A DNA stretch of 64,000 nt from a bacterium (GTDB taxonomy: Bacteria > Bacteroidota > Bacteroidia > Flavobacteriales_D > Crocinitomicaceae): assembly GCA_024742305.1 (NCBI GenBank), contig JANSYQ010000003.1:1-64000 (forward strand), read 5' to 3'. This document shows, piece after piece, positions 17,199 through 23,877 of this stretch. The translations under genes were made by a program, and so were the position numbers. The notes under the pieces are model-generated. The model was not told where the DNA came from. It searched no databases and saw only the letters and a list, made by a program, of their open reading frames with translations. How positions within the stretch are numbered: the first letter of the stretch is position 1; the number at the start of each line of letters is the position of its first letter.

Positions 17199-17780
17199 AT
17201 GGAAGAGAAAAAAGACATATTTGATTTCATCGAAAAGCGCCCAATTGAGACGCCGGATTCCAGCTATTTCAAAGATTTAGCGGACAAGGTAATTACGGAC
17301 GCTTCGGCATCTCGACTCCGATCGATGCCCTCAGAGTCGGATCAGATAAACTCAGCGACCAATCATCAAAAATCGAAGATCGTTCCATTGTACCGAAAAC
17401 CTATAGTATGGATTTCAGGCGTTGCAGCCGCTGTTTTGGTAGCCGTTTTACTCATTCCTGATTCTTCTAATCCGCGAACCGAAGTAATTCCCACCTCATC
17501 TCTTGAGCCCTCAAAAGCAGAAGTTTTGGCGTATGTGAATGACAATATAGATGACTTTGATGAAGAGTTGTTGGTAGAGTACATTGCTATGAAAAACTTA
17601 GATGCTGCAACTTCGACGTCACAAGAAGTCGAGGAAGATGCCGAGCCACTCGAAACCATGATTAAAACAGAAACAAAAGAATTACAAGAATCGTTGCAAA
17701 ACATCTCCGATGAAGAAATCCTCGAGTACCTTGAATCAGAAGGTGCACTCGAAGAAGATGACGATTTCATCCTACTTTAA
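17199..17780 (+). CDS. Single-pass membrane protein, probable anti-sigma partner
   Basis: A 193-residue protein with a soluble N-terminus (DIFDFIEKRPIETPDSSYFK at 5-24), one transmembrane helix about residues 68-87 (PIVWISGVAAAVLVAVLLIP) and an acidic C-terminal tail with repeated short motifs (EELLVEYIAMKN, EEILEYLESEG). The N-in/C-out layout and position just after an ECF sigma gene suggest an anti-sigma factor; no zinc-binding anti-sigma motif is visible. The pair of Y-I/Y-L-E motifs in the tail resembles short peptide repeats seen in other Bacteroidota anti-sigma-like proteins. Function is inferred from context. Confidence 0.7.
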   Translation: MEEKKDIFDFIEKRPIETPDSSYFKDLADKVITDASASRLRSMPSESDQINSATNHQKSKIVPLYRKPIVWISGVAAAVLVAVLLIPDSSNPRTEVIPTSSLEPSKAEVLAYVNDNIDDFDEELLVEYIAMKNLDAATSTSQEVEEDAEPLETMIKTETKELQESLQNISDEEILEYLESEGALEEDDDFILL

Positions 17781-17791
17781 AACAAGGAATT

Positions 17792-18271
17792 ATGAATACA
17801 CGATACTTTACCCCACTATTGGTTCTCTTACTGATCACTTTCAGTTTTGATGCCTACAGTCAGCCGCCGCGTGGACGCAAACCCGGACAGAAGAAAGAGC
17901 GCGTAAAACAATTGAAAATTGCGTTTTTCACCGAAGAATTGGATCTATCGGAAGAAGAAGCCGAAAAATTTTGGCCCATTTACAATGAGATGGAAGAGAA
18001 AGTACGCGAGGAGAAAAAGAAGAAAAACACTGCGACCATGGCCATCAAAAATGGATTCGATACCATGAGCGATAAAGAAATTGAGTCGAAAATGAAGGAG
18101 GTTTTGGACGCTCGAATTCGAGAAGCCGAAATAGAAAAAGAGTACCTCGAGAAAATTGGCGACACCATTGGATTCAAGAAAGCGGCAAAAGTCGTAAGTT
18201 TGGAAGCCCAATTCAAACGCGAACTCGTGAAGCGTTTGGCGAACGATAGCAATAGTGAATCGACCGAATAA
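17792..18271 (+). CDS. Periplasmic Spy/CpxP-like sensor protein
   Basis: A 159-residue exported protein with a signal peptide (1-23, ending DAYSQ) and an all-helical, highly charged mature region. It contains the motif FFTEELDLSEEEAEKFWPIY, typical of the small helical proteins that accompany ECF sigma factors in Flavobacteriia and distantly like the LTxxQ-motif proteins CpxP/Spy. These bind misfolded proteins or metals in the periplasm and feed back to envelope-stress control. It follows the putative anti-sigma gene by 11 bases; its last 17 bases overlap the start of the next gene. Confidence 0.75.
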   Translation: MNTRYFTPLLVLLLITFSFDAYSQPPRGRKPGQKKERVKQLKIAFFTEELDLSEEEAEKFWPIYNEMEEKVREEKKKKNTATMAIKNGFDTMSDKEIESKMKEVLDARIREAEIEKEYLEKIGDTIGFKKAAKVVSLEAQFKRELVKRLANDSNSESTE

Positions 18272-19457
18272 TAAGCAAAACGACTTCTTAAAATTACAGG
18301 GACAGACGAACCCTTTCCCCTATCTTATTGATGTCGACCGCGCGGAAGGAAGTTGGATCATCGACACTTCAGGTAAGCGTTATTTGGACATGATTGCCGG
18401 CGTTGCAGTAAACAATATCGGTCACAACCACCCTAAGGTAGTAGAGGCTGTGAAGTCGCAAGTAGATCGCCACATGCACGTGATGGTGTACGGAGAATTT
18501 GTGCAAGATGCCCAATTGAATTTTGCCAAAAAATTGACCTCACTTCTGCCCGATTCATTGAACGCCGTGTACACAGTGAATTCCGGTACAGAAGCCAACG
18601 AAGCAGCATTAAAATTAGCCAAGCGTGTTACGCGAAGAACAGAATTAGTCTCCTTTCGCGGAAGTTATCATGGATCTACGCATGGATCGTTGAGTGTTTC
18701 CGGAAACGAAACAAAGAAGGAAGCCTTCCGACCACTATTGCCCGATGTTCGTTTTTTGACTTTTAACGCTGTTGACCAGCTTGATCAAATCACAGAGAAA
18801 ACAGCGGGCGTCATCATTGAAACGGTTCAAGGAGATGCCGGAGTTCGTATTCCGTCCAAAGATTTTTTGCTAGCCTTACGCAAGCGCTGCTCAGAAGTTG
18901 GAGCACAACTCATTTTTGATGAAATTCAATGCGGGATGGGACGTACGGGAAAACTCTTTGCTTTTGAGCATTTCGGTGTTGTTCCTGACATTCTAACCCT
19001 TGGAAAAGCACTTGGTGGTGGTATGCCGATTGGCGCATTGGTTTCCTCACGGGAAAACTTGCATCAATTCACTTTCAATCCGATGCTGGGCCACATCACC
19101 ACATTTGGTGGGCATCCGGTAGTTTGCGCGGCAGGACATGCTTGTTTGGAAGTAATGGATGCCGAAATTGACTTCAAAGAAGTGGAGCGCTTGGGAGCCT
19201 TACTAGAATCTTTGCTAGAAAACGAACCCGAAATCAAAGAAATTCGCCGCATTGGAATGATGTTCGCCTTTGATATGGAATCCTTTGAGCGCGTCGAAAA
19301 AGTCGTAAAGAAATGCCTCAAAAAAGGCTTGATTAGCTTTTGGTTTTTGTCGCATCCTTACAGTTTTCGTCTTTCGCCACCTTTGAATATTTCGGAGGAA
19401 GAGATTCGGGAAGCGGCGCGGATTATTAGTGAAGCGATTGGGGAGACGAAGGAGTGA
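18255..19457 (+). CDS. Class III aminotransferase (acetylornithine/aspartate type)
   Basis: A 400-residue PLP enzyme. Fold-type I class III motifs are visible: [35 protein letters not shown] (near 105), [15 protein letters not shown], the [20 protein letters not shown] region, and [15 protein letters not shown] with the Schiff-base Lys at about 255. The order fits acetylornithine/4-aminobutyrate-type transaminases; the exact substrate cannot be fixed and no arginine genes are nearby. The GTG start at 18255 overlaps the previous gene by 17 bases, which is unusual but gives a normal N-terminus ([20 protein letters not shown]). Downstream lies a short direct repeat of TCTAGAT (19462-19480). Confidence 0.88.
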   Translation: MNRPNNKQNDFLKLQGQTNPFPYLIDVDRAEGSWIIDTSGKRYLDMIAGVAVNNIGHNHPKVVEAVKSQVDRHMHVMVYGEFVQDAQLNFAKKLTSLLPDSLNAVYTVNSGTEANEAALKLAKRVTRRTELVSFRGSYHGSTHGSLSVSGNETKKEAFRPLLPDVRFLTFNAVDQLDQITEKTAGVIIETVQGDAGVRIPSKDFLLALRKRCSEVGAQLIFDEIQCGMGRTGKLFAFEHFGVVPDILTLGKALGGGMPIGALVSSRENLHQFTFNPMLGHITTFGGHPVVCAAGHACLEVMDAEIDFKEVERLGALLESLLENEPEIKEIRRIGMMFAFDMESFERVEKVVKKCLKKGLISFWFLSHPYSFRLSPPLNISEEEIREAARIISEAIGETKE

Positions 19458-19521
19458 GGCTCTAGATTCTAGATTCTAGACAGCTAGACACTAGGCACGG
19501 CGTCGGGTTAAAGATGAAAGA

Positions 19522-20142
19522 CTAATACTTCCGATAAGTCTCATAAACAGGTTCATTCCAATTGCAAACTCCTCCATGGTGTGAGCATGTTCCTCGACGA
19601 CTTTTTGAATATGAAGTAGTTCCATCACAACAACGAATAACATAGCCCGATACTCTCTTCCTTTCTGGGTTTATTCTGTCATGTAGAACACTTGCTTCCT
19701 GATGCCCAAATGAAATGGCTTTTTTTAAGTTATCGACTGCTTCCTGTCTTTTGCGTACTTTTTCATAGCATAACGCAGCTTGGTAATAAGAAGTGTCCTT
19801 TTTAAATCCACCTTCGGCACTTTCTACAAATGCAATTCCTGCATCCTCGTAACTTCTACTCTCTTGTAAATAACTACCCTTTTTAAAGTATATGCTGCCT
19901 TTCTCTATCTTGGCATAAACCAGCGCCGAATCCAAAAACGATATTGACTCATTAATACTTTTTTTGGCATGTAAAGAATCTGATAAAGTTATCAAGTGAT
20001 TTATTTTCTCTTTTCTTTCCGCTTCCTCCTTCTCTTTCTGTTTGAATAGTGCGTTTTGTCGGTCTTCTTTTAAAGAACTCGAATCAATACAACTTTGATT
20101 AAGTAAAACTATAACCAAGAGAAATAGTAGCGTAAATTTCAT
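19522..20142 (-). CDS. Lipoprotein with TPR-like helices and DUF3761 end
   Basis: A 206-residue predicted lipoprotein: from ATG 20142 the N-terminus is KFTLLFLLVIVLLNQSC, a lipobox with Cys at residue 18. An in-frame ATG 45 bases further upstream would spoil this. Residues about 45-150 form helical repeats resembling tetratricopeptides (SISFLDSALVYAKIEKGSIY, then YYQAALCYEKVRKRQEAVDN). The C-terminus carries CCDGTTSYSKSRRGTCSHHG followed by GVCNW, the small cysteine- and histidine-rich DUF3761 motif of unknown function. It stands alone on the minus strand. Confidence 0.72.
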   Translation of the reverse strand: MKFTLLFLLVIVLLNQSCIDSSSLKEDRQNALFKQKEKEEAERKEKINHLITLSDSLHAKKSINESISFLDSALVYAKIEKGSIYFKKGSYLQESRSYEDAGIAFVESAEGGFKKDTSYYQAALCYEKVRKRQEAVDNLKKAISFGHQEASVLHDRINPERKRVSGYVIRCCDGTTSYSKSRRGTCSHHGGVCNWNEPVYETYRKY

Positions 20143-20245
20143 AAAACACTTTTCGTTAAAGTAAATCATACTACTATTTAATCGCAATAGGCATAAGTAC
20201 CTAAATCTATGCTGTTTGGATAGTTAGAACACTTCAGTCCGATTC

Positions 20246-20392
20246 ATGATTGATATTTTTGAGAATGATTTACTTGAAACGTAGGAAAAAGATCAAGCTT
20301 GTGAAGCATTTACAAAAGCAGTTCAATTGAACTTTACACAGCAATACGGCGATGAAGTGGAGAAGTTGAAACGGAAGCACTGTAAGAAGTGA
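20246..20392 (+). pseudogene. Remnant of a TPR-protein gene
   Basis: In one plus-strand frame the stretch begins ATGATTGATATT, hits TAG at 20282, then stays open to TGA at 20390. The part after the TAG reads EKDQACEAFTKAVQLNFTQQ followed by YGDEVEKLKRKHC, which looks exactly like the C-terminal end of Bacteroidota TPR proteins (DACEDF-x-KA-x-ELGYT-x-x-YGDEV). No upstream TPR units remain, so this is a decayed 3' fragment. The rest of the gap 20143-20405 shows nothing else. Confidence 0.5.
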
Positions 20393-20405
20393 ATCACTTT
20401 GTCTC

Positions 20406-20903
20406 TTAAAAATCAATCTTCTTCAAGCTCATAGCTTTTGCCAGCAAAATAAACCATATCGTTCCAAGAAGTATTTTTGCCCAAAAATAAAGTGTTGGTG
20501 CCATTATGGCCAACGATTTTACCAATCCGACACTTCTTCGATAACCCGTTCCAACAACGCTAGGTAATTTATCTTTCATGGGTTCAAAAAGTGCTCCCAT
20601 ATGATACCTTTCCAGTAAAAATGTAGCTACGAATAATACCAACGCGAGCAACAATAATCGATACTTTCGCACCGTTTGAAATCTATACGCACAGACGTAA
20701 ATTATGCTAAACTGCACTATGGTATAGATGGCGTAAGGTAAATAAACCTCATTCCCTTCCATCATTGAGGTGACCAATAAGAACAAACCAAACAAAATAG
20801 CAATCAGGGTCAACTTGAGGGTATGACTAATTACATCACTCAAAGAGTCATCAACTCGATGTTGAACGTTTCGCTTAATCACATCTCCGCTCTTCTTTCT
20901 CAT
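20406..20903 (-). CDS. Small membrane protein translationally coupled to bioA
   Basis: A 165-residue protein with four predicted transmembrane segments (LTLIAILFGLFLLVTSMM; YAIYTIVQFSIIYVCAY; LLLLALVLFVATFLL; a last one about 135-158) and short charged ends. I recognise no family. The start ATG at 20903 overlaps the bioA stop by 4 bases (ATGA), so it is translated from the bioA message; an upstream in-frame start at 20966 lies inside bioA and is unlikely. Co-expression with biotin synthesis is suggestive only; it does not resemble the biotin transporter BioY. Confidence 0.65.
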   Translation of the reverse strand: MRKKSGDVIKRNVQHRVDDSLSDVISHTLKLTLIAILFGLFLLVTSMMEGNEVYLPYAIYTIVQFSIIYVCAYRFQTVRKYRLLLLALVLFVATFLLERYHMGALFEPMKDKLPSVVGTGYRRSVGLVKSLAIMAPTLYFWAKILLGTIWFILLAKAMSLKKIDF

Positions 20904-22174
20904 ACTGTCCTCAAAAACTCTAGTACCGCTTTCTTCACCTTCCCATACTCCTCCTCGGTTATACAAAATGGTGGATTCACAAAGATCACATTACCGAGCG
21001 GACGCAAAAGTACTCCTTGCTTTAAGAAAAATTCATACGCGCGAGTTTTGAGGTCAGAAAAATAGCTCGCTTCGCCTGACTCCTGAATTTCGAAAGCCAA
21101 AATGGTTCCTTGCTGTCGAATATTTGTAACAAAATCGAACTGTTCCAATTCTTCTGCAAAGGCTTCATTCCATTTCACCATTGCATCGATATTGTGCCAA
21201 GTTTCTTCTCTCTCAAAAAGATCGAGGTTAGCGCACGCTACAGCACATGCCAGTGGATTTGCGGTGAATGAATGCCCATGCAGGAGTGCTTTTGTGGTTT
21301 CTTCTCCCAAAAATGCTTCGTAAATTTTATCCGATGTAACTGTCAGTCCAAGTGCCATAACTCCTGCCGTGAGACCTTTTGAGAGCGCCACAAAGTCGGG
21401 TTTGTTTTGGCAATGATCCATGGAGAACAGCTTCCCTGTTTTTCCAAAACCAGTCATTACTTCGTCGAAGATGACGAGAACATCGTATTTCTGTGCAATT
21501 GTCGTAAGTTGATCCAGAAATTCCGTTGAATACATCCGCATTCCTGCTGCACCTTGCACCAAAGGTTCTACGATCAATCCGGCAAAATTCCCGGAAGACA
21601 ATAAACGCTCGGCTCGTTCCAAAATCACAATTTCATTCGATCCATTAGGGAAATCCAGATAGTCTGTATCGAAAAACAAAGGCTCGAACGGCGCATTGAA
21701 ATAACCGCGCTGTCCTACCGACATCGCCCCAAAAGTATCGCCGTGATACGAACCGTGCATTGCCAAGAATCGTTGTTTATGCTCGCCCTTATTGTGCCAG
21801 TATTGAATTGCCATTTTAAGCGCTATCTCCACCGCTGTGGAGCCATTATCAGAGAAAAATACCTTCTGAAAATGATTGGGTAGATGTCCACAAATGCGCT
21901 CGGCCAGCTCCACCGCTTTCGGATGCGTAGCTCCTGCAAAAACTATGTGATCGATCGTTTGAAATTGCTCAGAAAGGGCTTTCGCTATATGAGGATGTCC
22001 ATGTCCGTGTGTATTCACCCACCAAGAAGCATTCGCATCGATGTACGATCTACCGTTTTCATCAAACAAATAAACTCCCTCTGCTTTTACAATCGCAAGA
22101 GGATCGCCAGCCGTATGATGCTGCGTAAATGGATGCCAAACGTGTTGTTGGTCTTTGGAAATTAGATCGGACAT
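20900..22174 (-). CDS. bioA: Adenosylmethionine-8-amino-7-oxononanoate aminotransferase
   Basis: A 424-residue PLP enzyme that makes 7,8-diaminopelargonate in biotin synthesis, using SAM as amino donor. Diagnostic BioA residues are HVWHPFTQH (11-19), DANASWWVNTHGHGHP, HGSYHGDTFGAMSVG, FDEVMTGFGKTGKLFSMDH and the Lys in DFVALSKGLTAGVMALGLT. The start is taken at ATG 22174, as a -7 promoter box ends 4 bases upstream; the longer frame to 22339 would run through the promoter and repeats. The bioD gene is 0.9 kb upstream on the same strand, separated by a gene on the opposite strand, so the biotin genes are not one operon here. Confidence 0.95.
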   Translation of the reverse strand: MSDLISKDQQHVWHPFTQHHTAGDPLAIVKAEGVYLFDENGRSYIDANASWWVNTHGHGHPHIAKALSEQFQTIDHIVFAGATHPKAVELAERICGHLPNHFQKVFFSDNGSTAVEIALKMAIQYWHNKGEHKQRFLAMHGSYHGDTFGAMSVGQRGYFNAPFEPLFFDTDYLDFPNGSNEIVILERAERLLSSGNFAGLIVEPLVQGAAGMRMYSTEFLDQLTTIAQKYDVLVIFDEVMTGFGKTGKLFSMDHCQNKPDFVALSKGLTAGVMALGLTVTSDKIYEAFLGEETTKALLHGHSFTANPLACAVACANLDLFEREETWHNIDAMVKWNEAFAEELEQFDFVTNIRQQGTILAFEIQESGEASYFSDLKTRAYEFFLKQGVLLRPLGNVIFVNPPFCITEEEYGKVKKAVLEFLRTV

Positions 22175-22178
22175 GGTG

Positions 22179-22186
22179 CAAAAGTA
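22179..22186 (-). promoter_or_regulatory. -7 element of bioA, near-leaderless
   Basis: TACTTTTG on the minus strand matches TAnnTTTG fully and is followed by only four bases (CACC) before the bioA ATG. Transcription would start at or within a few bases of the start codon. No good -33 TTG is seen. Confidence 0.55.
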
Positions 22187-22280
22187 ATTATGAATGATGA
22201 ATAACGGACACTGAGGCTCTCGAAGTGTGAGTCGAGATGTGAATGATGAATTGAACGCAAGCCCTTCCCTTATAGCGGTG

Positions 22281-22316
22281 ACTTCCTGAATAACTCGCCT
22301 GCCGGCGGTCAGGAAG
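22281..22316. repeat. REP-like hairpin upstream of bioA
   Basis: ACTTCCTGA (22281-22289) is inverted as TCAGGAAG (22309-22316) around a GC-rich centre with CCTGCCGGCGG. It lies in the 474-base gene-free stretch 22175-22648, which has no open frame I can support and is crowded with inverted repeats. Confidence 0.6.
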
Positions 22317-22415
22317 GTAGAGCTGTGTTTTTTCACCACAATGGCACAATGCTTTCGCCGGAGCTACTCCTTCTCAGCAAGTATTGCGGCGTAGGAGCTC
22401 CAGCAAAGGAGCAGG

Positions 22416-22492
22416 GAACACTAAGGAAAGTCGGTGAAAGTTACTTGAGAGAGGCACACTAGATTATGACGAAGTCATAATCCTTAGTGTTC
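22416..22492. repeat. Nested long inverted repeat
   Basis: GAACACTAAGGA (22416-22427) is perfectly inverted as TCCTTAGTGTTC (22481-22492). Inside it a second perfect hairpin, GATTATGAC-GAA-GTCATAATC (22462-22482), overlaps the right arm. A third pair, GGAGCT (22361-22366) and AGCTCC (22396-22401), lies to the left. The structure may be a small non-autonomous element or a cis-acting RNA; it lacks a T-run. Confidence 0.6.
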
Positions 22493-22648
22493 TTTACTTA
22501 TCCGATGTTTCAAACTATGCTCCGTGTCCTTCGTGGTAAACTATAAATGTGGGCGTCCTGCCAGTCTAGGCATGTCCAAATGAAGAAGGGAGCATTCGAG
22601 AATTTAATTCTTGGTACGATTTATGTCCTTATTTTAGAAACAAAAAAC

Positions 22649-23038
22649 ATGAAACGACTTCAACTCATCGCTACATTCGTTGTTTTATTGGCTGCTGGAA
22701 GCGTTATGGCACAGTCACAGGATACGGTTGCTTTGAATCCATTCACAAGGATGGATACAGTTCAAGTAGGACAAATTATCTCCTACACGGGCAATGTTCA
22801 TGGATCTGTTGGTGAGCAATTGGAGGTGACATCTTCTGATGAGAACATTGTTGAGTTCATTGATAGCAAAATCAAATACAAAAAAAAGCAAGTACCCGGA
22901 ATGACAGGTGGCGATGCGGCTTGGAAAACGTTTCTTTTCGAGGCGAAAGAACCGGGAAGTGCAAACATCGAGGTGCAGGAATATTTCCGAGGTGAATTGA
23001 CTGACGTATTTTCCATTCAAATCGTTGTGATTGAATAG
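22649..23038 (+). CDS. Secreted chagasin-like (I42 inhibitor-fold) protein
   Basis: A 129-residue protein with a signal peptide (KRLQLIATFVVLLAAGSVMA). The mature part resembles the chagasin/I42 cysteine-protease inhibitor fold: VQVGQIISYTGNVHGS (first strand and loop), PGMTGGDAAWKTFLFEAKEP and GSANIEVQEYFRGE, then a final FSIQIVVIE strand. The classical NPTTG loop is not obvious, so inhibitory activity is uncertain. The ATG at 22649 is chosen for the signal peptide; an upstream frame from 22547 has no signal. A possible promoter (TTG 22611, TATTTTAG 22630-22637) precedes it. It lies on the opposite strand between bioA and bioD. Confidence 0.6.
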   Translation: MKRLQLIATFVVLLAAGSVMAQSQDTVALNPFTRMDTVQVGQIISYTGNVHGSVGEQLEVTSSDENIVEFIDSKIKYKKKQVPGMTGGDAAWKTFLFEAKEPGSANIEVQEYFRGELTDVFSIQIVVIE

Positions 23039-23104
23039 ACCAATCGCTAATTAGAAACTTCCCACCACGGCTGGCAGAAGCGAGAGCCTCAAGATTCAGG
23101 TTGC

Positions 23105-23719
23105 TTACAACGAGTATAGAAGCTCGGGACGCTTTGCTTGCTCCAAAACGAAATCTTTATCGACTTTATCCGTCATGGGAATGCGTACAATCATTGGTAT
23201 TCCGGTAGATTTTAAAATAATGGATTCCGTTGTTGGATGTTCATCACCTACAAAAATGATTCCCTTGATTTCAACTCCACGTTGTTTTAACGCATCCACG
23301 GACATTAAAGTATGATTGATGCTTCCAAGGTAGTGACGCGAGACTAAAATCACGGGTAAATTCCATCGTTGAAATACATCAAGATAGGTCAAACCGCTTT
23401 GGTTTAATGGCACCATGAGTCCGCCGGCGCCTTCAATAACCAAAGGACTGACATCCGGAACTTGAAAATCGTGAGAGTCGATAGTTACCCCGTCAATATC
23501 TGCAGCAGCATGCGGAGACATAGGCGTTTTCAGTCGATACGTTTCTTCCAAAACTGTCACATTTTCTGTCCAAGCAGCTACTTTCATAGAGTCGGAAAAT
23601 TCCAAATCACCAGCCTGAACTGGCTTCCAATAATTGGCGCGTAACGCTTCGGAAACAATGGCACTTACTACTGTTTTCCCAACTTCTGTCCCGATTCCGG
23701 TGATGATGTATTTTTGCAT
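23105..23719 (-). CDS. bioD: Dethiobiotin synthetase
   Basis: A 204-residue ATP-dependent enzyme that closes the ureido ring of biotin by carboxylating 7,8-diaminopelargonate. The P-loop is GIGTEVGKTVVSA (8-20); the substrate Lys lies in NYWKPVQAGD, the acidic metal site in VIEGAGGLMVPL, and LVSRHYLGSINHTLMS is the family signature. It is the step after BioA in the pathway. Upstream (158 bases to pheT) the gap holds two REP-like palindromes. Gene order bioD-(chagasin-like, opposite)-bioA suggests rearrangement of a former cluster. Confidence 0.95.
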   Translation of the reverse strand: MQKYIITGIGTEVGKTVVSAIVSEALRANYWKPVQAGDLEFSDSMKVAAWTENVTVLEETYRLKTPMSPHAAADIDGVTIDSHDFQVPDVSPLVIEGAGGLMVPLNQSGLTYLDVFQRWNLPVILVSRHYLGSINHTLMSVDALKQRGVEIKGIIFVGDEHPTTESIILKSTGIPMIVRIPMTDKVDKDFVLEQAKRPELLYSL

Positions 23720-23734
23720 ATTGGTCTGTTAAAG

Positions 23735-23767
23735 GGCAGTACGCTGAGCCGGTCGAAGTGCACTGCC
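23735..23767. repeat. REP-like element, copy A
   Basis: A 23-base core (23739-23761, starting GTACGCTGAGCC and ending GTCGAAGTGC) is bounded by the inverted pair GGCAGT (23735-23740) and ACTGCC (23762-23767). The core matches the reverse complement of the element at 46704-46726 in 22 of 23 positions. Confidence 0.7.
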
Positions 23768-23803
23768 ATTGATGGTTATCTTTCACGTCAGAAATATCGG
23801 CAT

Positions 23804-23849
23804 CTCGACAAGCTTGCCTTCGCGAAGCTTCAGCGAAGCAATGCTCGAG
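23804..23849. repeat. Compound palindrome between bioD and pheT
   Basis: CTCGA (23804) is inverted as TCGAG (23845-23849), and within it AAGCTTGCCTTCGCGAAGCTT (23810-23830 region) gives a second, nearly perfect hairpin. It lies 37 bases from copy A and may be part of the same repeat cluster. It follows the 3' end of pheT on the minus strand but has no terminator T-run. Confidence 0.5.
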
Positions 23850-23877
23850 GACCTCTTGCTTGTATTGTGCCAATACC

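Noticed and set aside
22175-22339. Longer bioA start at 22339
   Set aside because: The extension has no BioA homology, contains repeats and lies upstream of the -7 box at 22186-22179.
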